Assembly: GCF_009730915.1 (NCBI RefSeq)
Contig: NC_052477.1
Span: 29,522,420-29,586,419, forward strand
Reading direction: 5' to 3'
DNA length: 64,000 bases
Origin: Dioscorea cayenensis subsp. rotundata
Taxonomy: Eukaryota; Streptophyta; Magnoliopsida; Dioscoreales; Dioscoreaceae
The position numbers and the translations under genes were made by a program. Of this stretch, positions 10,404 to 23,013 are shown piece after piece. The notes under the pieces are model-generated. The model was not told the origin of the DNA and searched no databases. It worked only from the letters and a program-made list of their open reading frames with translations. Position 1 is the first letter of the stretch, and the number at the start of each line of letters is the position of its first letter.

Positions 10404-11720
10404 TGGGGCTTTTAAAATATTGCTTTTTAATTAATTACTAAAAATAGGTATTTTTTTAAAAATTATTTACCAAATTAGGCATTTTTATTTTTTTAATATT
10501 AAATTTTTAAAACTTTTTAATAATATGTGGGTTCCACTTTTGGTTTTTAATATTAAAATTTTATTTTTAAAAAATCGGCGAGATCCATTAGTTTTTTTAA
10601 TATTAAAAATTTATTTTTTTAAAACCGAGATGGGTCCTACTGAGTTTTTTTAAATTAAAAAACAATTTTACACTAAAACCCTTATCATTTCATAAAATTT
10701 TTACAACTAGTTTTATTCTCACTTCTACTTTCACTAATCCCAATGAGATAAGGGTTTTAGTAATATTCGGTTAAAAAAATTTAAAAAGATAAAAAAATTG
10801 TTGTGGTTAAAATTTTTTTATATACATAAAAATTAAAAATTATCTCCAATAATACATAAAAAATTAAAAATTATCTCCAATATTGAATAGTCAAAAGATG
10901 TAATTATAGGGATTAGTGAATGAGGCCTCACCTAACAAATGGATGCTATGATCAATTTGATCCAATGGCTCTTTATGAATGAGGTGAGGTCATTTGTCAC
11001 ATACAGCCAAATTCCCATCAACCCCCAATAATACTCTCCACCTACTCCCTAACAATTACATCTTTTTACTATGAGATAATTTTTTTGGGGACTCCACCCT
11101 AACAAATGCATGGTTATGATGAATTTGATCTAATAGCTCTCATGATGTGAGTAGTGCCACTTGCCACCAATAATTCATCCCATCAGCCCCCAATAATACT
11201 CCACCCTACCCTAACAATTACATCTTTGACTATTCTAATATTGGAGATAATTTTTAATTTTTTTATGTATTATTAGAGATAATTTTAATTTTTTTATGTA
11301 TATAAAAAAATTTTTAACCACAACAATTTTTATCTTTTTAAATTTTTTTAACCGAATATTACTAAAACCCTTATCTCATAGGGATTAGTGAAAATAGAGT
11401 GGAATAAAAACTAACAGAAAAAAATTTTATGAAACGATAAGGGCTTGAGCAGTAAAATTGCTTTTTAATTTAAAAACCAAGAGGACCCATCTCGCTTTTA
11501 AAAAAATAAATTTTAATATTAAAAAAACTAGTGGGACCTGCCGATTTTTAAAAAATAAAAATTTTTAATATTAAAAAACCAAAGTGGAACCCATCAGCTA
11601 TTAAAAAAAGTTTAAAATTTAATATTAAAAAAATAAAAATGCCTAATTTGGTAAATAATTTTAAAAATACCTATTTTAGTAATTAATTAAAAAAAAGCAA
11701 TATTTTTTAAAAAAAAGCCT
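10404..11720. mobile_element. Long inverted-repeat (foldback-type) element, arms about 500 bp
   Basis: The left arm (10404-10910) and right arm (11212-11720) are reverse complements over almost their whole length. For example, CCAAATTAGGC (about 10470) faces GCCTAATTTGG (about 11640), GGGTTCCACTTTGG-like (10528) faces CCAAAGTGGAACCC (11578), and CTCCAATATTG (10874) faces CTAATATTGGAG (about 11240). The 300-base centre holds two direct copies of a block beginning CCTAACAAATG (10931 and 11097) and ending CAATTACATCTTT. No transposase. The right end lies near 11720; the left end touches the N gap, so no target duplication can be checked. Probably a large MITE or other foldback transposon. Confidence 0.82.
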
Positions 11721-11845
11721 ATTTTTGGTAATAAATGAATATTATTATATGGGTATTCGGGTGCATGGTATACATTTATATCATAAAAATTCTAGTAGAA
11801 TCGAGATTCACGACATTTTTCTTAGGTTCAGTACACTTTTTCTTT

Positions 11846-11850
11846 CATAT
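11846..11850. repeat. Target site duplication CATAT, left copy
   Basis: CATAT directly precedes TGTCACGCCCC and recurs at 21201-21205 directly after the terminal CA. It is a perfect 5 bp duplication, the LTR-retrotransposon hallmark, and sets the outer element borders. Confidence 0.8.
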
Positions 11851-12284
11851 TGTCACGCCCCGAACCCAGTTTTATAGAATCGGACTGCCGACAAACGGCC
11901 AGACACCCATGAGGCCGAAACCAAGTAGGCATACAAGGCCCTCAAATCCCGATCCAAAAAATGTAACAATGAATCAAACTCGATGGATTGTAATAAAAAA
12001 ATCTAAACTTATTCAAATAAAACCTAAGCCCACAACAATCGGGACTTATTACAAGCTAAATAAAATGGCGATGGCCCAATGATCCTTGCTAAGCTATCTC
12101 GCTAAACGACCTCTACTCCCGATCCGAAAAAAATATCAACAAAAATTTATGAGCTTGATGATCCCAAGAAGCACCTACTAAAAAAATATAGGGATCAATT
12201 ATACAAAATCATAATTTATCAAAATGAGAAAATCGGAAACCAGAATTATTTCAAGTAAACAAAGATGTCAAAACTGAGCATATA

Positions 12285-15200
12285 TGTCACACCCACCCCT
12301 TCTACTGAGGTAAATGTGGCACCCATCGCTAAAAATTCCCTTTTAATCGAAACCGACACCTCGCTTTTAAACAAAAATCGGACTCTACAAATCACAATTT
12401 ACAACTTCACACCAAATACAGGGTTCAAATACGTAAATACAATAAATACAATATCTCAAATTTATGGGTACAACCGCTACAAGATCACAACAACAATAAA
12501 TAGAAAGAAAGGAAGGGGGACCCACCGCAATCCTGGACTCAACCCCCGACTAGCTCTATACTCAATCGAGCAATCTAGGGTCCCCGCCTCCCGCACTACA
12601 AAGACATTCAGCTTGGTCAGAGTGGCTTAATAATTTTAAATAATTAAATATAACGTATATAAAGCATATAAAAAAATCAATTTTCTCAAATAATTTTTCC
12701 CAACTTTCACAAATACCAGAATTTTAGAAAAATACAACTTTAAAGAGCTTTTGAAACTGAAATTCAACATAAATCAACATCAATTCGATTTTCTCAGAAA
12801 ACACAAATTTTGTGAGAGACTGCCCTCATCACAATTCAAAAATAACATAAATCTCAAATTCAAAATAAAGCAATACCCAACACTCACCCAGCATAACATG
12901 GTCTAGAAAACTCTCTAAACCTTCGCCAGGCCACTGGCTAGGTTCGCAGCCGCCAAGGAACTCATGTCCCTTAACGCTGACCCATCGGTTCACCGGCCGG
13001 CGACCCCTGGCCACTCGATGAATATCCAAATCGTGGGCTCTACACTCCCACCCGAACCGGCCCTCGAGTAATCAGCCCGGGCCAACACGCCCACCTCAAC
13101 AGTCGGCGTCGGAGACCGCCCACCGCAGAGGATATCACCAAAAACAAATCACCATAATAAACATAACTCCACTCGAGTACGATACCCATCCATAATCATA
13201 AATCAATAATACCTCGGCCCTTTTTGCACAAGGACAAGATAAACACATAAGCAAAGCCCAAACTTTTATTACAAAATAATTTGCAAGTCCCAACACAAGA
13301 AGCAACATGGAAATCCTTTTCCCTTCAACAATTCAAAAATTTGTTTCAAGCCTAGGATTTCACCAAATCAAATATTTCCACAACAAGTCTCAAGTTTCAT
13401 ATAAAATAAAGATTTCACAAATTCATGGATACATATATCAATCACAATTTCCATGATAACAAAACAAAAGCCAAATGAGACATCCAAGATTTTCTCAATA
13501 AAAACTATCATTCACCAAAATACTAGAAAAGTCCAAATCCGAGACACCATTCATATACTAGGAATGAAAAACCAAGTACTCACAAATATTGCTCGGTAAA
13601 CCATTTTTAATACGCCGACAAGATTTTCACAAATCATTCCAAATCGTAGCATATGTAACCATCCAAAAATAAATACATGAATTGAATAATTAAATCACAT
13701 ATACATGTATTTCCACTATTCACAAATACGTATAATTATACAAAACGAATGTATCAATACGGTTATCATGAACATCAATGGCAAACAAATATACGTATAT
13801 TTCAACTATATATGGAATCAAACATGATAAAATGAAATACTTAAACATTTATTTCCAAAATACTAGCCATTAAACAATTATTTCAAAATAATAATAATTA
13901 ATCAATTATTTAAAAATAATAGCCACTACCAACTCACTCGGTGTTCTTGGGTTCCTTCCCAGGCCCTAACTCTCTCCTAAGCTCGAATAACACCTAATGT
14001 AATAATATAATAAAAAAATAAATAACACATTTAAACTCAAAATAAAATACAAAAAAAAATAATAATAGACTCTCTATTGGGCCCACTCACTCCAATCGGT
14101 CCAAACCTGACCTTGCATAATCAAATCTGGTCTCCAATTGCACTTAAGCCCAACTCAATTTGGACTAGACTCATTCTCGACCAACCCTGAACCATCCTCA
14201 ATTCCACTGAACCAAGCTCAAATTCACTGAACCAAACTCAATTTCACTGAACCAGGTTTAATTAAACCAACCAGCCTTGAACCAACTCAATTCTTATACA
14301 AAAATATATTGAACCAACTTGGTTCAGCCCAAAACCCTTAGCCCAACATCCAAACCAAACCCAAATCAACTTCAACTAATTCAATTCAACCAAAACCATT
14401 CAAGTCCAACCACACTCAACTTGATTTAATCAAACCCCCGACTGGGATCAATTCAATCAAACCCAACCAATTCAATTCTCATCCAAAACCCAATTCCAAT
14501 TCAATTAAATGAACTTGGTTAAAACCAAATCAAACTCAACTCAACAAAAACCAATTCAACTCAACCAATTTCAATTTGGTTAAACCCAACCGACTCAATC
14601 TAACCATCATCATTAACACCTTAATCATCATCATCATCAATTTAATTAACTAAACCAAACCCTAATCTCGGTGCTACAGGTGATGCTACAAAGAAATCCG
14701 CAAACATCTCCACCAATCCAAGCAATTTCATCACCAATATGAGGTTTTTAACACAAAAAAATAATTTCACAACAACACTCTCATCAACTCCATCATAATT
14801 TCCTCAAAAACAAATTCATTATTTCCTCCAAAATCACCCAAAAATACATACATCTAAACATACACAAACATTAAACAAAAACAACACCAAAGAAGACCCT
14901 TACCAAGCAAGTAGCCACTCCGGCGAACTCCCTCCGGCGATCTCCAAAATCTTTCTCCTTAAAAACCTCTAATTTCTCCCATTTCTTCATTTTTAACTCT
15001 CGGGTTATCAGTAGCAAAATGGTGGAGAAGAAGATGAACAACACAAGTCTCTAGATTTTTTTCTCAATTAACTCTTCAGCTGAAATTCACTTTTTAGTCC
15101 CTCAAAACTTAACTTCTTACAAAACAGTCCCTGAAAAAACCGCCCAATAGTCCTTGAGTTATGAAATAGTATTCTCAAAAGGTCCTTTCAAATTATCCAA

Positions 15201-15469
15201 TGGTCCCTGGATTATAACACAATATTTCAAAAAGATCCCTCCATCTTACCTTTTCAGTCCTTGGTTTTCAGAAACATTTTATATCAATCCTTTTCATTTT
15301 ATTCTTTAACCCAAAAATCTTTTAAAAACTTTTTACATTTAAGTCCTTGTTCTTTTCACTTGGGTTTCTCACCAAAATTACTCCGTACAAAAAATCTTCA
15401 TCTGAAATCGTAGTAATACCCCTCGAATATTTTTTTCCAAGAATTATCCAAAGGTTCGTGGGTATTACA
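12285..15469 (-). repeat. Gypsy-like element 3' LTR (left copy on plus strand), 3185 bp
   Basis: Runs from TGTCACACCC to GGGTATTACA. It is followed on the right by the polypurine tract, which identifies it as the 3' LTR of the minus-strand element. Content is AT-rich, with a proline/asparagine-like CAATTCAA/CCAACC low-complexity block (about 14150-14620). Contains no gene; the open frames in it are chance. Confidence 0.88.
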
Positions 15470-15967
15470 ATCCTTCCCTTAAAAAAATTTCGTCCTCGAA
15501 ATTTCTTAGACGCATCAACTCGATATCACTCGAATTTCATTTATCGGTTCCAAGATCTGCTTTCTCTTTGCTACAAATATACTTAATAGTAAATAATCAC
15601 ACTGCAGAATCACTATATATCGATCGATCAAACAACACGCCAAACACACTTCTTTGGCATCTTCAAGTCAACTCATTTTTAGATAAATCCAATTCGACAA
15701 ATATCTCAACACATGATCCCGATCACAAGACACTACTCAGTTCTTTGTCTCAAAATGTCGAACCTACTATCAGTCCTCAATCCCAATATGCAACTTAGGT
15801 TTTAACCCGATTAGAGACTCTAAATACTTCTATTGGGCCCTTAACTTTATGTCTAATCACTACTAACTCTCCAAGTCTAGACACGACTTCTAAACTTAGG
15901 GCTCGGATCACAACCCGTGATCTTTACCAAACCGGATATCTCAACCTACTGCTCGATACCAAAAAGA
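15470..15967 (-). other. Interior of the gypsy-like element: PBS, no genes, PPT
   Basis: 498 bases. Minus-strand order: primer-binding site (about 15962-15949), about 450 bases without a significant ORF, then a short remnant with the FRGRNFF-type polyprotein end and a polypurine tract (15470-15490). gag and pol have been lost by an internal deletion or were never present. Confidence 0.75.
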
Positions 15968-18900
15968 TGTCACACCCACCCCTTCTATCGAGGGTAAATG
16001 TGAGCACCCATCGCTAAAAATTCCCTTTTAATCTGAAACCCGACACCCTCGCTTTAAAACAAAATCGGACTCTACAAATCACAATTTACAACTTCACACC
16101 AAATACAGGTTCAAATACAGAAATACAATAAATACAAATACTCAAATTTGCGGGTACAACCGCTACAAGATCACAACAACAATAAATAGAAAGAAAGGAA
16201 GGGGGACCCACTGCAATCCTGGACTCAACCCTGACTAGCTCTATACTCAATCAGGCAATCTAGGGTCCCGCCTCCCTGCAGCCTACAAAGACATTCAGGT
16301 TGGTCGGTAGTGGCTTAATAATTTTAAATAATTAAATATAACGTACATAAAGCATATAAAAAAATCAATTTTCTCAAATAATTTTTCCCAACTTTCACAA
16401 ATACCAGTATTTTAGATACAACTTTAAAGAGCTTTTGAAACTCAAATTCAACATAAATCAACATCAATTTGATTTTCTCGAAAAACACAAATTTTTGTGA
16501 GAGCGCCTCATCACAATTCGAAAAAAATAACATAAATCTCAAATTCAAAAATAAAGCAATACCCAACACTCACCCGAAAGATAACATGGTCTAGAAAACT
16601 CTCTAAACCTTCGCCGTGGCCACGGCTAGGTTCAGAGCCGTCAAGGAACTCATGTCCTTAACGTTGACCCATCGGTTCACCGTGCCGTGACCCCTGCCAC
16701 CGATGAATATCCAGTCGTGGCTCTACACTCCCACCGAACCGCCCTCAGTAATCGACCGGTCAACACGCCACCTCAACAGGCTGGCCGTGGAGACCGCCTA
16801 CTGCAGTAGGATATCACCAAAACAAATCACCACAATAAACATAACTCCACTCGGAGTACGATACCCATCCATAATCATAAATCAATAATACCTCGGCCCT
16901 TTTGCACAAGGACAAGATAAACACATAAGCAAAGCCCAAACTTTTTATTACAAAAATAATTTGCAAGTCCCAACACAAGAAGCAACATGGAAATCCTTTT
17001 CCCTTCAACAATTCAAAAATTTGTTTCAAGCCTAGGATTTCACCAAATCAAATATTTCCACAACAAGTCTCAAGTTTCATATAAAATAAAGATTTCACAA
17101 ATTCATGGATACATATATCAATCACAATTTCCATGATAACAAAACAAAAGCCAAATGAGACATCCAAGATTTTCTCAATAAAAACTATCATTCACCAAAA
17201 TACTAGAAAAGTCCAAATCCAGGACACCATTCATATACTAGGAATGAAAACCAGTACCACAAATATTGTCGGTAAACCATTTTAATACGCGCACAAGATT
17301 TCACAAATCATTCCAAATCAGAGCATATGTAACCATCCAAAAATAAATACATGAATTGAATAATTAAATCACATATACATGTATTTCCACTATTCACAAA
17401 TACGTATAATTATACAAAACGAATGTATCAATACGGTTATCATGAACATCAATGGCAAACAAATATACGTATATTTCAACTATATATGGAATCAAACATG
17501 ATAAAATGAAATACTTAAACATTTATTTCCAAAATACTAGCCATTAAACAATTATTTCAAAATAATAATAATTAATCAATTATTTAAAATAATAGCCACT
17601 ACCAACTCACCTGGTGTTCTTGGGTTCCTTCCTAGGCCCGGAACTCTCTCCTAAGCCTGAATAACACCTAACAGAATAATATAATAAAAATAAATAACAC
17701 ATTTAAACTCAAAATAAAATACAAAAAAAATAATAATAGACTCTCTATTGGGCCCACTCACTCCAATCGGTCCAAACCTGACCTTGCATAATCAAATTGG
17801 TCTCCAATTGCACTTAAGCCAACTCAATTTGGACTAGACCATTCTGGACCAACCTGAACCATCCTCAATTCCACTGAACCAAGCTCAAATTCACTGAACC
17901 AAACTCAATTTCACTGAACCAGGTTTAATTAAACCAACCAGCCTTGAACCAACTCAATTCTTATACAAAATATATTGAACCAACTTGGTTCAGCCCAAAA
18001 CCCTTAGCCCAACATCCAAACCAAACCCAAATCAACTTCAACTAATTCAATTCAACCAAACCATTCAAGTCCAACCACACTCAACTTGATTTAATCAAAC
18101 CCTGACCAGATCAATTCAATCAAACCCAACCAATTCAATTCTCATCCAAACCCAATTCCAATTCAATTAAATGAACTTGGTTAAACCAAATCAAACTCAA
18201 CTCAACAAAACCAATTCAACTCAACCAATTTCAATTTGGTTAAACCCAACCAGTTCAATCTAACCATCATCATTAACACCTTAATCATCATCATCATCAA
18301 TTTAATTAACTAAACCAAACCCTAATCTCGTTGCTACGGTGATGCTACGATAGAATCCCAGCAAACATCTCCACCAATCCAAGCAATTTCATCACCAGTC
18401 TGAGGGTTTTTAACACGAAAAATAATTTCACAACAACACTCTCATCAACTCCATCATAATTTCCTCAAAACAAATTCATTATTTCCTCCAAAAATCACCC
18501 AAAAATACATACATCTAAACATACACAAACATTAAACAAAAACAACACCAAAGAAGACCCTTACCAAGCAAGTAGTCACTCCGTGAACTCCTCCTAGCGA
18601 TCTCCAAATCTTTCTCCTTAAAAACCTCTAATTTCTCCCATTTCTTCATTTTTAACTCTCGGGATTCTATGTAGCAAAAATGGTGGAGAAGAAGATGAAC
18701 AACACAAGCTCTAGATTTTTCTCTCAATTAACTCTTCAGCCGAAATTCACTTTTAGTCCCTCAAAACTTAACTTCTTACAAAAACAGTCCCTGAAAAAAA
18801 CCGCCCAATAGTCCTTGAGTTATGAAATAGTATTCTCAAAAGGTCCTTTCAAATTATCCAATGGTCCCTGGATTATAACACAATATTTCAAAAAGATCCC

Positions 18901-19127
18901 TCCATCTTACCTTTTCAGTCCTTGGTTTTCAGAAACATTTTATATCAATCCTTTTCATTTTATTCTTTAACCCAAAAATCTTTTTAAAAAAACTTTTTAC
19001 ATTTAAGTCCTTGTTCTTTTCACTTGGGTTTCTCACCAAAATTACTCTGTACAAAAATCTTACTGCAACTGTAGTAATACCCTGAATATATTTTTCCAGT
19101 AATTATCCAAAGGTTCAGGGTATTACA
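15968..19127 (-). repeat. Gypsy-like element 5' LTR (right copy on plus strand), 3160 bp
   Basis: Begins TGTCACACCC and ends GGGTATTACA, then the ATATA duplication. Long stretches, for example 16975-17220, are base-for-base the same as in the left copy (13295-13540). It is 25 bases shorter overall through one-base losses in runs and at CG-rich spots. Confidence 0.88.
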
Positions 19128-21205
19128 ATATAGGTCCCCCAAACAACTATTGCCAAAACAAAATCACAAAATTCATATATTTACCCTCGGTGATCCGAGA
19201 CAAAATTTATCAAAAGCCATATTTTTACCCTCGGTGACACGAGCCAAAATTATCAAAGGCCGATATTCTTCACCGACGGCAAGCGGTGGGAAACTATAGT
19301 TTGTATAACAAAATACGTGTCGACACGGTCAGGGTTATTGCATAGTTAATGGGGGACTAGTTTCTATGTCAAAATACGGCATATTCACAAAACAATAAAC
19401 TAACAATATTCGCATTGGGCATAATACGAATAATTTGTCAAACAAAATTTTTATCAGTCGTATGATCCCATTTTATCATAGCAAAATAAACCAGTTAGTT
19501 GAACAGATAATTTAAAAATAATAATAATTATTATTATTATTAATCAGAAATTAACTAAGACATATTTGAAATTCATAATTGGAATAATACATATTTAGAT
19601 AAACTATATAAAAGTTTAGAAATTAAATAATCCGAATTTAAAATAAATATTTAAACCTTTCAGATAATTCTAATCCAAAATAAAATATCATTAACTCAAA
19701 ATTTCAAATAATTTAAGTAATTCCAAAAATAATAATAAATAACTAATTCAAAATATATATGTCAAAATAATCATTAATTTTCTTTAAAAATTTCAAAAGT
19801 TCACAAAACTTGAATTTTCAAGTATATACATATAATATGATTTATATGTGGGATACTTACCTGATTAATACCCAAAAATACTCTCAAACCTTACACCTTT
19901 GGCATGCCCTATATTTGGGAAGAGATCCTATTAGCTTTAAATAACAAAATCGAGGCTAACAAGCAATAGTATATATATATATATATATATATAAAGATTT
20001 TTAGAAGGGTACAAATGCAAAAAGTTCAAAGTATTATTCTACACTCCCAAATATTGATTATTGTGAGGGTACAATAGCAATTACCCATTCTAAAAGCCAT
20101 ATCAATAATTCCAACATGATAGTACTAAAACCCTTGTAACTTCACTCACACTTTTCCAAATCACAAATTCCAAAATTCTAGTAATAATAGACACCTAACA
20201 CTATAACATATCCAAAATTCACATAATTTAGAGTACTACTCAATTTATAACATTCAATTGAATCTCTAACTATTTCTGCAACTTATAATTCAGACATATA
20301 CTTTTAAAATATGCATATCTCTTAACCTACAACTCCAAACTTAATGAAATTTTACTGACAATCAGACAACTCAAAAATGAACGACTTTATTATTTTTCAC
20401 CTTATCTAATTCAATCTCCATGATCATCAAAATTGGCCATGATTCTTCAAGTTCTGTACAGAAATATCATCCGAGACAATTATATTAATAAGGCTATATC
20501 TCACAGACTATAGATGCATAAAATCTGAAATTTTGCAGGTATTTATGTAACATCAAAATCTACAACTTTTTATATTTTACTCTCCTTCAAATTCTTCCTC
20601 TAATATCCTTAAAAATCGAGAGGAATTTTTTTGCTATAGTCAAAAAACAAAAAAATCGAAAACCTATCAAACTAAAAACAACTAGCAATTCCTTTCACAT
20701 GGCGAAAGATTGTATCTCAATCAACTATACTTCAAATTACATCAAACATATCATGCAAGATCTCATTCTTGAGATGTGATTTAATCCATAAAAACATCAT
20801 GATCAAGATCCTAAGTGCACACATCAAAAGAGAAACAAAACTCTTTCAAACCACAAATTGGGAACAAACCCTAGAAACTCAAGAGCTAAATCTAAAGTTT
20901 AAAGGTGAATCACAAATAGGAACAAATTTTAGGGTTTCAGAAAGAAAGAAATCTAGAGCCAACCGGCATCAATAATAATTGCACAAAGGTTAAAGATCCT
21001 ACCTTGAAAGAAGCAAAACAACTCTCGAGAAGAAGATCCACTTGTCCTTGCCGCCGACACCACCATGAAATAAAGGAAAAGAGGGCTAGGGTTTTTTTTT
21101 ATAAGCGGTCGTGGCGGTGGAGCTGCAATCATATCGTGATATTTGGTAACCGTAAGGATAAGAACAAGGGTTTTAAAATCTTATAATGGTGGGGCTCACA
21201 CATAT

Positions 21206-21606
21206 CCTAAGATGACAATACCTTGTGGGAAAAAATTGATTTGTTGAGATGGAAATACAAATATCACTATTACTTGAGTTATATATAATTTAAGTTGAGA
21301 AATAAGTAATTTAGTAGTAAACCATCACAAAGTTCACAAAGGAGTGAGGGTTCGAAACCTTGTTTCATAGTATTGTTCTTGTATTATATATTATGATATA
21401 GTATTATTTATCAATATTATTTGTTGATTTTAATGCGAGTCTCATGTAGAAAGAATAATATTTTCTCCGCTCCAAAATTGCATGACAGAAAAAATTTATT
21501 TATAAAAAACCATTAAGCTACTGTAACTATTATAATTTATACTTGCATATTCTTTTAAAAATACCTTGTCACCTTTGTAATTTGAGTTATATAATTTTAA
21601 ACATTC

Positions 21607-21659
<53 letters not shown>

Positions 21660-21990
21660 GTATATTATCTTTGGAGAAGAAATGCATGAGCAGCTTTCAT
21701 AGGAGGATTTGGAAATTTAAATTAAATAAAATATTAGAAAAAAAAATTACTTGCGTTTTATTTTCAGCTTAACTTTGTGTATTTGGAAATTTTAATTATA
21801 TGTAAACAAAATATTTCATTTTATTTTCTTTCTATTATTATATTTAAAAATTGATAAATAAATTGAACTACAGCTCACTGGAATCCAATCGTTCCAGGGT
21901 CCTTTCTTTATTAAGACGTAATTTTGCTAAAGTTGAGGGCTTTATGGTAATTTCAGGTCTTGAACAAGGGTTTGATAACAGCGATGTATG
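21206..21990. other. Spacer between the solo LTR and the CIPK gene, with ATT microsatellite
   Basis: AT-rich, no gene. Holds a compound (AAT)n/(ATT)n microsatellite at 21608-21659 that is self-complementary. The last 100 bases are presumably the CIPK core promoter. Confidence 0.6.
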
Positions 21991-21992
21991 TG

Positions 21993-22006
21993 TATATATA
22001 TATAAA
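21993..22006 (+). promoter_or_regulatory. Probable TATA box of the CIPK gene
   Basis: TATATATATATAAAG is followed about 30 bases later by a CT/GA-rich leader and a good splice donor at 22191, which fits a transcript start near 22030-22040. Position inferred, not proven. Confidence 0.45.
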
Positions 22007-22190
22007 GACGAGAATGTCTGAGAATCCCGAAAGCATCGCCTGAGAGTAAAAAAGAGTGGGTTTTGAGAAGAAGGCTTCGATTTCGATTTCAATTGTTCTA
22101 AAAATCTCTTCTTTCTTCGATCTCATACCTCTTGATCGACCGGAGGGTTGATTTTGGGGAGTTTTTTATTCGTCTTCCTCGCGTGGAAAG

Positions 22191-22937
22191 GTGAAAGATC
22201 TAACCTTTTTTTCTTTTCTTTTTTTTTTTTCACAAATTGAATGGCCTTTTGTTCTTGTTTTTAAGTTTAATAGATAAAAAAATTGATTTTGAATGTGTGA
22301 GATGTTGAAAGGATGTTCCTTTTCTTGTTTTAGTATGCCCTGATGGTTATGTGTGTGTTTTTTGTGTGTGCTATTATGGATCTTTTGTTAAATTTTCATT
22401 TCGAAAGATTGGGATTTTCCACTCATTTATGTATTTATATACTCTCTGTTACTGTTTTGCTTCATGGTAATGTGGATGTTAGAAAGTGGCTGATTTCCTC
22501 ATAATATCTTGAATTTTCTAATGTGAATTATATCTCGCAATTACTGAATTAGGAACTCCTGTGTGTCCATCATATGGTTTTAGTTTAAATTGGTTTGGTT
22601 TTTGATGATGTGGTTCTGGGTATTTCATTTGTATGTTTTCTTAGTTACTGATTCCATTTCAACCTGCTCGTCTTTCATTCCTGCTAATTTTTTTAAGCTA
22701 AAGTTGTATCTTTTAGATTCACTCCTCTTCTAATATTAATATCTTTCTGAGTATGTCCACAATTTAATTTAATGGCTTTCATATTTATATTGTTGTGTAG
22801 AGGATTTGGGTTCAGGAAGTGTGTTATGATGCAAATCTCATACTGCTTTTTGTTATTTATCTTGTTGTAGATGTTACTAATATACTATCTTTTGCTAATA
22901 TATACAATCTCAAGTTGATTTTGGATTAAAGTTGCAG
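22191..22937 (+). other. Intron in the CIPK 5' untranslated region
   Basis: Donor GGAAAG|GTGAAAG at 22191 and acceptor GTTGCAG|GG at 22937/22938, with a T-rich interior. Plant leader introns of this size often raise expression. It removes several upstream ATGs from the mature leader. Confidence 0.6.
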
Positions 22938-22971
22938 GGAAAAGAATTGGAAGAACCAAAAAAACCAGGGA

Positions 22972-23013
22972 ATGCTGAAAGATGTGTGTGCTTGCGGAGA
23001 ATTTATCGCGTGA
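22972..23013 (+). CDS. Short upstream ORF, 13 codons, in the CIPK leader
   Basis: ATG at 22972 encodes MLKDVCACGEFIA then TGA. It overlaps the start of the 59-codon uORF in a different frame, so scanning ribosomes must choose between them. Confidence 0.4.
   Translation: MLKDVCACGEFIA

Larger units (their letters stand above)
12285..19127 (-). mobile_element. Non-autonomous Ty3/gypsy-like LTR element with giant LTRs and 0.5 kb interior
   Basis: Two direct repeats of about 3.2 kb (12285-15469 and 15968-19127) bracket a 498 bp interior. Each begins TGTCACACCC and ends GGGTATTACA on the plus strand. ATATA flanks both ends (12280-12284, 19128-19132), a perfect 5 bp target duplication. On the minus strand the interior starts with a primer-binding site resembling initiator Met tRNA (TGGTATCGAGCA, expected TGGTATCAGAGC) and ends with a polypurine tract (AAGGGAAGG) right before TGTAATACCC, preceded by TTCGAGGACGAAATTT, the usual polyprotein end of gypsy chromoviruses. 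Orientation is therefore minus. There is no gag or pol, so it would need enzymes from an autonomous relative. Few differences separate the LTRs outside homopolymers and CpG sites, so insertion looks recent. Confidence 0.86.
11851..21200. mobile_element. Solo LTR (about 2.5 kb) interrupted by a younger 6.84 kb retrotransposon
   Basis: The element begins TGTCACGCCCCGAACCC at 11851 and ends GGGGCTCACA at 21200, so it has TG...CA ends with imperfect inverted termini, flanked by CATAT on both sides. Removing the inner element (12285-19127) and one ATATA copy leaves about 2.5 kb with no retrotransposon coding domain, no second LTR and no internal region: a solo LTR left by LTR-LTR recombination. 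The 19133-21200 part is AT-rich with a (TA)n run near 19970-19993 and ends in a GC-richer leader-like piece (21000-21120). The family cannot be named from one LTR. Confidence 0.78.

Noticed and set aside
9376-10434. 352-codon open frame on the plus strand
   Set aside because: It is almost entirely the run of N; only a few real codons at each end.
12285-19127. Tandem duplication of a gene-sized unit
   Set aside because: TG...CA ends, PBS, PPT and a 5 bp target duplication show the repeats are LTRs of one element.
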